From Pomacea canaliculata (taxonomy: Eukaryota; Mollusca; Gastropoda; Architaenioglossa; Ampullariidae), in assembly GCF_003073045.1 (NCBI RefSeq), contig NC_037595.1, positions 11,710,074-11,774,073 of the forward strand: DNA of 64,000 bases. Direction: 5' to 3'. The translations under genes were made by a program, and so were the position numbers. This document shows positions 41,456 through 55,000 of the stretch, piece by piece. The notes beneath the pieces were generated by a model that saw nothing but the letters and a program-made list of their open reading frames with translations, was not told the origin of the DNA and ran no database searches. The first letter of the stretch is position 1, and the number at the start of each line of letters is the position of its first letter.

Positions 41456-43055
41456 CACCAGGCATGTCGAGTCCTCATACAAACCTAATGGTTAGCCATT
41501 AGCATATTTGACTGTGGAACAGAAGGATGTGGGGTCAAGGTCTGCTCAGACCTGTAGCTGGAAAAGATCCCAAGCATATGCAGCAGCAGGTGTGCAGGAA
41601 TGGGCACTGATTTGCCAGGGAAAGTAAAGACAGCGGAAGCAGAACTTTAGGCTTTGCCTTTCACATGCCATATCCTAGACCATTAATCATATTTGTAGAA
41701 AGGGGATGAAACTATGGCAAATACATGACTGATTCTTTATGACTTGAGTTCATGGTATCTGTAAATACTATACAGTGTCAGAAATGGAAGCGATGGATTT
41801 GAGACTACAGAAAAGCAAGCCATTTCACCCTTGGAGTATGGTTTTACATGTGGTCTTTAAAAAACTTGTGGCATGCTATTTCTCAATCAAGTTGGAGTGA
41901 TGTCAGAATACTGTGCATCCTAGTCATTGTGCCCTCATTGCTTCAGTTAATTTTACTTTCAAAAGACAGATGGAATGGAAAGAATGGAACAATTTTCTAG
42001 AGGTGATTCTGTTTTGTTGTCACTGCTCAGTCTGTAACACTGTCATCTGCTACTTCATAAAAACACATCACAGTTAAAGAAAGGACACATTGCAAGAATG
42101 GGAAAAAAAACCAACTAACACAGACATAACACTTCATAGCTACTGTACTAGTTCCATCAAAATCAGAAATTTGAGATGCACCCTGAAGAAAGTTTTTAAA
42201 CAATGGCACAGCTAATCAGTTTTAAGTCATCTGAACAAGGTTTGACTGTACCAGACAGCCATTTTTCTTGCATTTAAAGAGGATCCAAAGGAAATTTTTG
42301 AAAGATTTCACTTCATGGAAAATCAAGATAATACTGATATAGTTATCCAGAAAGTTGAGAATTTCTGCAGTTGTATGACCAATGAGGCATTGGGATCCTA
42401 CTGGTTACACATTAAAAATCAGGTGAAAGAAGAAACAGCAGATGTGTATGCTGCTGCATGATCATTCCTTTTCTGACATGCACAGAACAAACAGAATCAG
42501 GGCAAATATGCATAGAAGGTTACCTGAGTTTATAGAAAAGAAATGATCGTAAAAAAATTTTTGAGAATGCTAGAGTCAATTGTCTGTAGAGTAAGGTCCC
42601 TTAGCCTGAGAGAATGAAATCCAAGATAGTGAACACCTAACCATTCCTCTCTGACTAGAGTTCATGGAGTCTGTAAACACTACAAACTTCCCTGTACCTG
42701 TGGTCTTGAAGGCTTTAGAAATCTTTGCCTTTACCTTACTTCCCCTGATTAATTGACAGGTGGGCAGGCGAAGTTTTCCAGTCAAAGGCCCAAGTGAGTC
42801 ATAAACTGGTGACACACTTTGAAATAAAGTGTACTAACCACTAGTCTACAGCCCTTCACTACTGCAAGTTAAACATATTGGTCATCTCATTCTGAGAAAT
42901 ATGAACAGGCAAAAAACAAGAAAAACAATGCAGAATAAGTAAAGATTAATCACGAACAAAAACAAAGATTAAAAAATGAGGACAAAAACATCACGATATA
43001 TGCTAAAAATCTTTCCAGAAAATCTTGCCTGTGAAAACACTTGAAGTCATGCAGG
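41456..43055. other. Intergenic between LINE remnant and the helicase gene 3' end
   Basis: No gene. Contains tRNA-like repeat debris at about 42560-42850 (minus-strand TAGACTAGTGGTTAGTACAC resembles an A box) and the gag-like fragment below. Confidence 0.4.
42270..42461 (+). mobile_element. Ty3/Gypsy gag-like fragment
   Basis: A 63-codon open frame reads FKEDPKEIFERFHF, VIQKVENFCSCMTNEA and WLHIKNQVKEE. The spacing resembles the helical gag core of Ty3/Gypsy retrotransposons in invertebrates (FERFxF ... FxxFC ... NExxERxxFHxRxQxxGE). It ends at a stop with no protease or polymerase nearby, so it is a dead remnant if the match is real. The resemblance is from memory. Confidence 0.4.
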
Positions 43056-46000
43056 TCAGACTGATTTGATCTTAGACTGGAATTCAGGTTTGACACAGTG
43101 CTGCCTAATCATGGCTGGAAGGTCTACAAGACAGGTGACTGGGACAACTGCCTTTCTAAACTCAGCATCCTGGACAAGAGCTTTCCAATCTTCATTTGCC
43201 TGAAAATTTTCGGCCAGTACTGAATATTTTGTTATATTTTCCTCACTTTTCTTTCCTAACCCTGTTAATAAAAGAATCTGTTAAATGATCTCATAATGAA
43301 ACACAATGGAATTAAATGCAGAAGCTAGCACCTTTTCCTCTGTTCAAAGGGGTATAATTTGGTGTCAGAAGGCAGCATGGATGAAAGTTTGCACAGCCAG
43401 CCCTCACAGGATCACAAGAATTGAATGCAATTTTCTTTTTAAGTCCTTAAAATTGGTCACTGAAGATTTTTAGGTGAATTATTTAAAGAACTTTTCACAT
43501 ACCTTCAGAGACTGAAGATGACCAATGATGTACAGGGAATATTTTGCTCGTGTAAGTGACACATTCATTCTTCTTTTGTCGGCCATAAACCTGTAACATA
43601 AGAATTGTTTATGGTCATTTTCTAACATTGTGCACTCCTCTTTATGGTTTGTCTTGAGAAGATAAAGGAAAGCAATAAATGACCAAGATACTGTCACAAT
43701 TGTATGATGCTCTTTAATATTTTGTAAGAACCAAGAAAAGGTAATGATGCTTCCTAAAAAAAAAAGGCTGCATGTGTGTGTGTAAGAAAAAGAGAGAGAA
43801 ATAATTACAATGATGAACTGATAACAGATAATAAACAGGAAGCAAAAAGATTTCTGTTTATATTTATTTTTTATGCCACTGGATGCAAAAAAGAGGGGAC
43901 AACACAACATACCCAATACTGCCCGATGTACTCTGAGCACGTACACATGATAAGATGATGATGTGTTTCTCTCGCCCTTGAAAGCTGTCTACAGTATTGA
44001 CCTCCACTTGTTTCACTCCTCTGCACAAGGAACCATACAGAGAATTTTCTAACATCAAAGTATCAAGTCATACATTTCAAACATACACTGATTATACTTT
44101 AAATGGGTATGTGTCCTGGTATTATACTGTGAACTACACACAGTAAAACTTACTTTTTTAACAGACATCGCTTCCTCATTCACACACCTCTTATAATTTT
44201 TATCTTCCCCTAGCTGTCAATGTCCATTTTTTGGTCAAATCTCTAATCAAACTTATCTGGTTCGTATCACTAAAAAATAAATCACTGTAGCCAGATGACA
44301 ATTAAGAAGAATAAGAATTTGTTTATTGACCAGGTGACACTGTACTCGGAATATGACTTGATCTTCCTTGCTTTCTCTCTCTTCCACACTTCCTTTCTAA
44401 CATGAGCACAGACACTGCCTCACAGACTGCAAAAGAACACATTCAACTAGTACTGGTTCTGATAGAAGCTATGGCAGAGTTCAGGCTATTGCTTCAGTAA
44501 AGCTAGTTGCAGCTCCTAAAATTTCACAACTGACAGGCACCTATTTTACCAAGCCTCACCTTTCATTTAGTTTTTCACAGACAAGTCGCTTCTGACTGCT
44601 GTAAGGGCAGATAATACCCATGTTGGCTGCTGATAATTTGAAGCCCAACTTTAGGATTTGACAGCAGAGTTCTGCTGTAAGTTCAGCTTCTGCCTCATTG
44701 CTTAAGGAACTGAACAGAAATAAAAACCCTGTAATTTAGGCTCGTTTCCAAATACTCTCAATGCAGCTTAAGTTATACCACTGTCTCATATATGTTTTCA
44801 AGAAGATCACTGTAAATAAATTTACAGTAGACATACCTGTAAACATTGTCCAAGAAAAAAATAATCACAGAAACACTCAAATACTAACCCAGACTGGGAC
44901 AACTGCTCTTGCCCCTCTGCAAGATCAAACACCAGGTATGGGTGCAGTGGAAAGCGCTTGCAGTTCTCTATAATCTGGCTAAAAAATTACACAGATAAAT
45001 CAACAAAAGGAATTCTGTAGGAGAAAAAAAGCTCCTTTCATATGCTCATACATAAGGTGCAACATATGCAAACACAATTTTATGCATAGATGTATGCATT
45101 CATGTGCACAAGAACATAATACATCCTCAAAGATGATACAATAACCAGATTCAATATAGGCATCTGCAAATTCAAATCACTCTGACCACAAACAAAGTAA
45201 ATAATCACATAAAACATGCAAACACAGAGATCGATTATAAAACAAATTTAATCAATGAGACGAATTTCTAAACATACTCAGAGACACTGGCACTTAAGAA
45301 TACAAGCACATGATATCAAATGAGAGATTATCATTAAGCAATATAATCTCCAAGAAAGTGAAGATGAACATTAAATTAATCAGATTTACACATTTTTTTT
45401 CCTCTTTTTATTAAATAACATCTTCATTCCTTACTATCACCAGCAGTTGTAACTTGTGGTCTAAAGGCAACTTTGTGAAACTATTAGTTTTGGGTTGGTC
45501 TGAAATTCACTCTAAAATGCTTTTACATTTATTGGGATTCTAATGGGCAGATTTGATTTGAAGTTCTGCTTTGCTTTGAAACATTTTGACTGTCTTAAAT
45601 TTAGGTCTGACTTTCCTTTTTCAGGCTCCCTTTACCTCTCGCCCCAACCACCACCAGCAAATCTCTTTCCACTTGTTACCTCCCTGAACCTTCTGTTTTA
45701 TCAGTCTTTTTGTCATACCTGGAGTGAAGTTTGAAAGTATGGGTGTGAAGAGAGGACATGGGACACCTTTGCTCGGTCAGTCAAATGTTAAAAATGTTTA
45801 TAAAGACAGCCCCCTTCCTTTTTCTTTTCTATGGAGGAAACTTGTTAAGAGCAAAGAATTAAAAGCCCTAAATGTTTGATATAGAGAAAGATGTTACCTG
45901 TCTGTCTGAAGCAGGCCACTATAAACATGATTATTGGGAAAATGGCAGATGGCTCTGTCCATGCGATACTGCACACGCAGCATCAGCAGAGGACTTTCCT

Positions 46001-49000
46001 CTTTATAGTCCTCTCGAAAATGATTATAGAGTCGCTCAAATAATGACAGCCCATAGTGTAGTGATTGTGCTTTCTGTGATTTCAAAAAAAGGTTTAATGA
46101 TAACGCATCACTAATAAATTTTAAAAAGGAACTGCACATTCTTCAAATTTTACTGCACTCAATGAAAACTTTCAGATTGTCAGGTAATTTAACATAAAGA
46201 AAACATGAATAACCAAGTATTTATTTACTCAATTCTGATATCATAAAAAAAAAAAAAAACCAGAATTCAAGGTATGTAAATTTACAGAAAATTATTCTAC
46301 TTTTACAGACAGCAGTTCCTTCCCTGGCACAGTTAATGCAGGTGAACAGATCTAATAAAAACAAACATTGCGCCTGGTTCTTCCAGATGATCAAATCTAA
46401 TCCTTCAAGGTCATTAACAGTGACCTCTTAAAAATCTTGTGATATTTGTCAATTTTAAAATTTAATATCATCATGATGAGAAGCTATAATCTCAAGTTCA
46501 TACTTGTCTACTATCACGGTAATCTACTCACGTGCTTGAGATACTTCATGCCAAATATTAATAAATATAAAGTCTTTTTAAACAGCACTAGCAATCTGAT
46601 AGCTAGGCTATACTGACAATCTGACTGTATACCGCATTAACAGTCTAATAGTCAGGCTGCACTAACAGTTTGACAACAGAGTTGTACTAACTTTTGAAAG
46701 GACAGTGGGAGGCAGCTGATGAGGATCTCCCACTAAAATAAGCTTGGTTATGCCATACTGAAGTGGTATGAGGCAGTCAAGCTCGGTGGCTTGGGTTGCC
46801 TGAGGGGAAAAAAAGTATATATGCAGTCTGGCAACAACAAATGAATAAAAAAAAAATTGTGAAGCCAACAACAAAATAAAAAAAAATAATTCAAAGCCGA
46901 AGTGATTACGATTTTATCTCTTTCTCTGAAAAGAGAGACAAAAAAGATTCTCACTTCATCAATAATGGCGCAGGAAAAGTGTCTTGAGTTGCTGCTGTTC
47001 CCATGGTCTCGAAAGACTTTGTAGATTTGTGTTGACCCAAAGCTGCTTAGGGTGCCACAAACAATGTTGGCTTGTAGCAGCACATTGCAGCGGATTGTAT
47101 AGTACTCTTCAGGGGTCAGGGTTATATCCTATTGAAATAAACACTACATGCAATCAGCAATGACCGACACAAAATTTCTATGGACTCACACATTAACTGC
47201 CATGAGGGACAAACCATTTTCATAACTTCAATCGAAAGCTGATGATAATGTTAGGAGAAAGATTTCACACCCAAATGCAGTCAGTGTTAGAAAAAAAAAT
47301 AAACAAGTCATAAATGAATGATTGGATTAATAAATGAGTCTATAAAAATGTTATTTTTATACATTCTCTTTTTCATTACCTCAGAAAATCAAAGCTCATA
47401 ACTTCTGAGGATACTTGAAATGCCACTGTGCACACTAATTAAAAAAATAACTTTTGCTTTAAATATGTCTAATCTCTGCCCTATTGCTTTTGGTATTCAT
47501 GGTGTGCATACAAGCTAAATCCACAGCATTTAGAATTCCAGATCACGTATCAATCTTACAGTCTATGTATGCCTTTCCCGTTATTTATGAAGCGTAAAAG
47601 AAACAATTGAAACAAATGTCACTACCCTCTAAGTAATGCAAGGAAAATAAGTGAAAAAGCTTAAACCAAACCTTCTGGTCATTGTGAATTATTCTCCTCA
47701 GAGGCATCTGTCTCTTTTTCAAACCATCAAGTTCTTTGACAGATTTGTCAATCTGAAGCAGCAAATAATAATCATATTTCTCAATCTACTGAAAGGTTGA
47801 AATATAAAGTTTTGGACAAATTTTAAGCATTCCAAAAGTTAAAATACCCCCCCCCCTCCTCAAAAAAAACCCAGCAAAAAACAAAAAAAAAATTCAAATT
47901 AATGCACAGTGTGCTGTTGTGGAGAGTCTGTTTAGTCAAAAGATCTGATTCACAAACCATTTACACCACCACCACTTCTTTGAAAGCATTCTTAATCCTC
48001 CCACTCAAAACCAAAAAAGTCTTACTTCTTTCTTATCTTTCCTTCTCTTGCACTCTTCGATATGAAGTTTCTTTTGCCTTATCAACTTTTCATAGCGTTC
48101 ATATTCCATCTGAACAGATTTTGGAATGGTGGTTAACTGCCTCCTTCTCATTTCTGTAGATATAATTATTTCAAGTCAGATAAGAAAACCAAGAACAAAC
48201 TACTAGGTCAGGATAGCACTACAAGTGTTCTTGAAGAATCAACAGTGAGAAAGATAACAGTATTTTCGTAGAGTTTTTACAATTTTTGTTTTGGATGGTA
48301 TGTGTTTGGAATTAAGATGAAATATTGATCTTTTGTTCCATTTGTTGTTATTTATGAAGCATAAAATAGTATGAAGACATCTGAATCTACTATATACATG
48401 CAATAAAACATAGCTACTGCTGAGTCCAATTAACCTTGACAAACCTGAATATTATCTATTATTTCATCTGTTTTCATGCATGGTTGCAACTGCTATTGCA
48501 TTAGTTGGTTACTAACAATGTTTTTAAGACAGTCATAAAGAAATATAGATACTACCACAATTTTAAGGTCACAAAAAATCTTGCAAGTGTACATAACATT
48601 CTCTGACCTTCTTCCTTAGCTTTGTTTATCCTGCTTTCCAGTGTGTAGCCTCTGACAGCCGGATTTATATTCTCTCCTGTGCCAATTCGCACCATGGAGA
48701 CTAAAATGACAATGAACACAAACTGCTTCAAACCATCCGAAGAAAATTATTGGAAGCACAAACTGGAAAGATTATTTCTTTCGTCCTTGCTTATTCAAGC
48801 AGCAAATTTCATGTACAATTTTCCAATTCATTGAGGCTTTGTTTGTAATTTGCAGGTCATAAACTTTTCTTGCTTTGAGAAGCCAGACTGCAAATTCTCC
48901 ACTTTCATATATTAGTTAAATTGTAATTAATAGTTTATAATTATTAATTTATTTGATAATTAGATAATGTGTTTTTGGTAGCTTGTACAAGTGAAAGTTA

Positions 49001-52000
49001 CCTTACACCACAATTTCAAATGAGGGAAACAAAAGCTACTCACCTTAATTTCCTTCACCTTCAGTGAATGGAACAAGACCTAACAGGATGAGTCTAAACA
49101 AAATCTTCTCAAATGTATAATGATAAAATATTATGCTTACATTTTAAACCATTTTCATTCTTCTTCTTTACTAATCGGAGCAAAAGTTCATCTGCAGCAG
49201 CATTGGAGGGTGCAGCAAGGCAGATCTTGGCTACATTCTTACTATCCTGCTCCGGCAAAAAAATATGAAGAAAGCTCTTAAAAGGCAATGCATCATCACT
49301 TTTTGACAGGCTTCACAAGACAAATATGTAATAAGCAAAGACCTCATACAACCAATTGCTGTTCTTCATTAATTTTAAATACATGAATAATCATAGACCC
49401 GTGAACTTTAAAAATAGAGAAAAGTACACATCAGAACAAATCTGCATATTGTCTTAAACTGAACCTACAAAAAAGAAAATTGATACACACATTCAGCACT
49501 ATTATAATCATCAATACCTTAACAATATTTAGGTCCCCTCAATCTTATTAATATCAACATCCTTCTTGATTGTCTGATATTCCTTAAATTTATCCTTTGA
49601 ATAGCTGTTGCAAACCGTAGCACCAAACCAGCTGAAAATCTATAGAATTACTGTTTTACACTTAGCAAGAAAATTGATTCCCATAACTTCCTGTAAGAAA
49701 GTCAGCTGAAAGGCAAAGAGACAACTCTCTAGTTCCGATTACCTCAAGAATCTTCAAGATGGTTCCAGCAATGACATGTGACTTGCCCGTACCAGGTGGG
49801 CCTTGTAGCAAACGAACACGAGGCATCTGTGGAGGTTCTTGTATAGCAGTTGCTATATTTCTGATGACTTGGGTCTGGATCTCATTGTACTTCCTTTGAC
49901 TGTCATTCTGGAGTTTCCACACACAGAGAATTAAGACAAGGAGGATTTATTCTATGTTTGATTACATGCTAAAAATTTTAACAGAATGAGCATCCGCCCC
50001 AATGGCCTCTGAAAAGTGGAGATTTTGGATTAAAGGTCACCTGAAGAGGATGTTTAAAACCTTAGTTCTGTAAAATGTAAGATATTTCCAACTTTTATGT
50101 TGGCAGCAAAACTATTTTTATTTGTTATACTTCAGGAGATCAAATACTGTTTTATTTGTATTCTTACCTGAATACCATACAATCCAAAAAAAGTGTGCAT
50201 GCCAGTTTACATATATATATATACTTAAACACATAGTAAAAGATCAAAAGTTTAAACGAAATCTCATTTAATGATAAACATGTTAAAAAAAAAAAAGAAA
50301 ACAAACCTGGGGAAAAGGCTGATTTCTCAAGTGGTAAGAATGCCTGAACACTGACTGGGTTGGCTTCAAAATATCACGCTGAAGTGGGCTACGTGGTAAG
50401 TGTGTTAGAGCCTCAAATCTCCGTAGACCATTGACGATAGGGCCAAGACTCTAAAACAAAATGAACATTATAAAGTAGAAGCCTAATTGTACACATTTTA
50501 TAGAAAAATCTTTTGAAATCAACAGAAATAACAAGTAAAAAATCAAGAGGCATATTTATAGCAGATATCAAGTGTGGCTGAAGGGACAGTGAATGTTAAG
50601 TGGTCTGATGTATACAGTAGAGCAGGGATGCCCAACCTATGGTGCGGTGCCATCCAGCCCAGGAAAAACTTCTGCCCTCAGTGCAGGAAATCGGCATGTT
50701 AGTAATGGAAAAAAAAAACCATAAAAAAAAAAAAACGAATAAAAGAGAAGAAGTATTTATCCCTACGTAGGGGCGTCTCTCAATCTTTTTTTCGATGGAC
50801 GAACATTTCGATTCAGTGCTCCGACTTGGTGTCTCTACGATGCAGCCGGACATTCAGAAGTTGGTTTCAGGAAAGCAACTTCAAATATCCCACTAATTAC
50901 TACATAATTAATGGTAAGTACAACTTGTTTCTAAAAAAAATGGTATCTGCTCTATTTTTTTTCTTTTTTGTATTTTTGTGGTGAAGCAGCCCATCACACG
51001 CATGTCGGAAATGTGTATGGCCCCCAGGCCGAAAAAGGTTGGGCATCACTGTAGTAGAGCATTCTGGCAGCCAAGCTATAAAGCTTCCCAAATATATATC
51101 ATTCACTAACCGAATGATCTGGGACCAAGATTAAAAGACCTTCTGTATTAAATCTGTTAGCTGAATTGGTTCTTTTGCTAAATACTCACATAAAGCTTAA
51201 CAAGATGGTCAGGGCTTGGGGCAAATTTTCGATAGCGCATTTTCAACATGATGGTTATAAGGAAGGCATCTGTTTTAGAGCACAAAGTGTCTCCTTCTGA
51301 AAATGATAAAAAATCATTTTGCAAAGAGAGCACAGTATGTGGACATCATGCTGTGATCTTATCTGACTCATTTCTGGCCTTTTTACACCTCTGTCACTTA
51401 CCTGAATGATTTAAGTCAATTACACCAGGCATGTCAAACATGCGGCCCTCTCAAAGAAAACTGTACTCTTTACAATTCAAATTATGCCACAACTCATCTC
51501 TTAGACCAGGTGTGCCCAACCTACAGCCCATGAGCCAGATATGCCCCGGGCAGAAAAGCCTCATGCAGCCCACTCATTTTAACTGGACAGGGTGACATCA
51601 CCCCGACGCCTCCACAGGCTTGATTTTTTTAATTCTAACTGAATCTTATGCTTTGGTATATCACTGCATAATTTCATTCTTAACATCGATGTGATTTTGT
51701 CAAAACTGTCATATTCTGACCCACAAGATTTTATATCATATTAAGTGCGGCGCTCAGGCACCACGGTCTTAGACAATGCAGACTTTGTCTCCCTCTATCT
51801 TGTTCTATCAGCTGCAATTTCTAAGTAAACAAAAGAATAAGGGGAAAAAAAATATTGACTTACTGAGTGCTGGATGGCTACTGATGACATCCTTAGCCTG
51901 CATACATGGCTGAATGCTTATTTTTTCCACATAACCCAACTGTGGTGCATTGGTGATGTTCCTGGAAGGGTTGCATTTACTTGAGTTGATGTACTCACCA

Positions 52001-55000
52001 CGCATGTCAACAACCACTACCTCCCCCTCCAGTGGATACAAACGTCCTTCCCGCTGCTGCTTTGAGATGAAACCTGGACAATATGCAACGAACAATCTAT
52101 TAACAATGTACAAATGTGACAATTACACAAATGCGCTTGTCCATCAGTGTGCGTGCGCATGCATTTACATACACATGTATGTGCTGGTCCATTGGTATGT
52201 GTATGGGCATGCATAAATGAAAACATCAGCCATCAGAACTTATGCACAAGTTGCATACAAATGACAATGAATGTATGTTATTTCACGTAATTTTACCTTA
52301 GTCATGTCAGTGCTTTATACATTTATCCCTAACAACCATGATAAATGTTTTGTTCAGATCAATGCTTCATGCAGACTCATGTTTTGCTCTCTCTTAATCT
52401 TTGTCTTGCTTACATTCTGAGAGTTGATGGTTCATTTTTTAACAGCAGGAGCAGATCAAGGCTTGCAGACAGAAACCTAAAAAACATACCTTTCCATTCA
52501 AATCCCAAACAAGTCTGATTAGAGCAACGTTGATTAGATGTGAAGCATACATTGCAAATAGACCTTTTGTTCTTCTTCTCTTTCCAACTCTTGAAAATCT
52601 GTAAAAAGAAAAAAGAATGTCATAAGTGTCCAAAAGCATGAATTCATAAGGGCAAATTTAAAACGGTTCATGATTACATTCTCCTTATCTGCTTTCAATT
52701 TCTGTTTTTCCACTATAAGATAAGAATGAACATGACCTGCATCATTATCTCCTTGATTTTCCATCTCTTCTCTATCTCAGATACAACTTTTAATGGAAAA
52801 AAATGCCAACATCTCTCAGCCATTTTGCTTTAACTTTTTCATGAATTCTTACCTCTTCCCAGATCTCCAGCAATAGAAGCGCAAAGAATATTTCCTGATA
52901 GTCAAAGATGTTTTCATATGTGGTCACCAGAGGGTACAGTTGACTATGCTTTACAATAGGGGGCAAGCTTTGTAAACTGCCATTGTCAGACTTCTCTAAA
53001 AGCACACAAAGAAGGAATTAAGTATACATTTTCACATAATTTTTGCATAGCAGGATCAAACGATCAACCCTAGTGCAGAAAGACACAATGGACTCCGAGA
53101 TTACATTACTGATGGGTCTTACATTCATACCTAGCAAAGAAAGAATAAAGCTCTTAAATCTTATGGCAAAATTAATCAGTTTCACCAAACTCAGAGGTGT
53201 AAAAGAGGTGTAAACATAATGCTGCTAAAATATCTTGAGGCATAATTATAAACACTGGTTAAAACAATTCATTTCAAACTACGTACAAGTCATGAGCTGT
53301 TAAATTTACTTTCTTGTAGCAAATATTCAGAAGTCAGAATATTTAACAAATGTCTAAAATTGGATAAAATGTTTATAAACCAAACTTAATTTACACCTTC
53401 ACATGCATAGACATTTTTTGATATTGAAAAACACTCTAAAGAAAAAGCATAATGTAAACCATATCGTTTGTAGTAATTTACATGTAAGGCTCTGAGGGCT
53501 GCATTATAATTCTGCCAGAAGCAAGAAATGCACATGGTTTTGTAAGACAGCCAAAGATCACAATAAGTTAATGATAGTACTGACCATACTCTTCCAGCCA
53601 CAGAGGCGACCAGCTCAACAACTTGGACAACAGGTCGTCACTTTGCAGCAGTTGTCCTTGGGCTGGTTTAGTGGTTCTACTGATGCCAGAGGAATCAACT
53701 GATGCATTTGAGGCTCTGAAGGATGCCATTCCCCACATGGGTGGTTGTGCTAGAGGTTGTGACCTTTTCTGAAGAAGGTTCTCAGCAAGTAGATTAGCAC
53801 TTGCTGCTGGCATTGGTGGGCGAGAAGCTGGCAAAGGATTGGATGCCAAGGCTGCAGATGATGCTGTATGTTTCACTGAAGAACGAGCACATGCTAATAG
53901 CTGAGATTTTTCTTGCGAATTTGATAAACTCATTCTCACAGTTTTGGAAGACCCCGTTTCCTTTTTTTTATGAGGGTCTTTCAATATGCTTTGTTTTAAA
54001 GTTGAGTGACTGTCTGCAGTTTTTGAGTCCTGAGATGAACGTCTTTTTCTGTCTCTAGAAAGATTTGATTGGTCAACACTGTCATCCTTGGAAGCGTGAC
54101 CCTTTTCTCTATACATTCCAGAACAATGTCGTTCTTTGGTGTGCCCTATGTGTGAAGAATGATTTCTTGAATTTTGAGACGTATCATCTCTGGATTGGGA
54201 ATCCAAAACACTGGACAAAGGTGGACCTTGATTTTCAGCTGACAATGAACTTGAACTGGCGGAGCCTGTTCTAATTTTCTTCCTCAAGAAAGTTCTTTCA
54301 TCTTTATCGGAATCAAGTAACTGGCCCTGACCGTCCTTCACAAACTTTTGTCTTTCACTGAAAGCATCATGCTTGGAAGGTTCACTTTTTGCTCTTTCGC
54401 TGCCCGACACTTTGGGTGGATTCTTGATGAAAGGAAGTTTGCTTTTCTCGCTTGTCAGGCTGTTAGAGCTGTTGTTTTTTGGGAATGTTTCTGAAGGCTT
54501 TTCCCTGTTTTCTTTCTCACAGACTACTTTACTGTTCACGTTGCTAGACTTCTTCTCATTCTTGGTGCTCATGTTGGACAGAAACAACATTGGATACTGT
54601 TTCTCCATAACCTCTTGAGTGTTGGGCAGTTCAACATCAGTATCAGGACATGGCTGTTCTGTGGTTGTTGACAACCTGCGCCAGTGAGTACCTGCAGAGG
54701 AAGGGTCACAGATAATCCTCTTGTTTCTCTCTTCCATTGTTTTCTTGGCTGCATCTGTTGAAATGCTGATGTCCTCCTTAGAATTTGACTTTTTTTGTCG
54801 TTTGGAAGGCATCTTGAACCCCTTTGTTTTGACCCAGTCAGATGACTTATTACCCTCTTGGAAATGCCTTTTTGATGACGACATCCAGCGATCATCTACT
54901 TCTGTCTGCTTTTGCTCTATGTCAGCAGTATCTCTCTTCTGCAATTCTGAATGATCAAGTCTCTGCTTGAAACCTCTCCACTTACCTCTCCGTCGACTTT

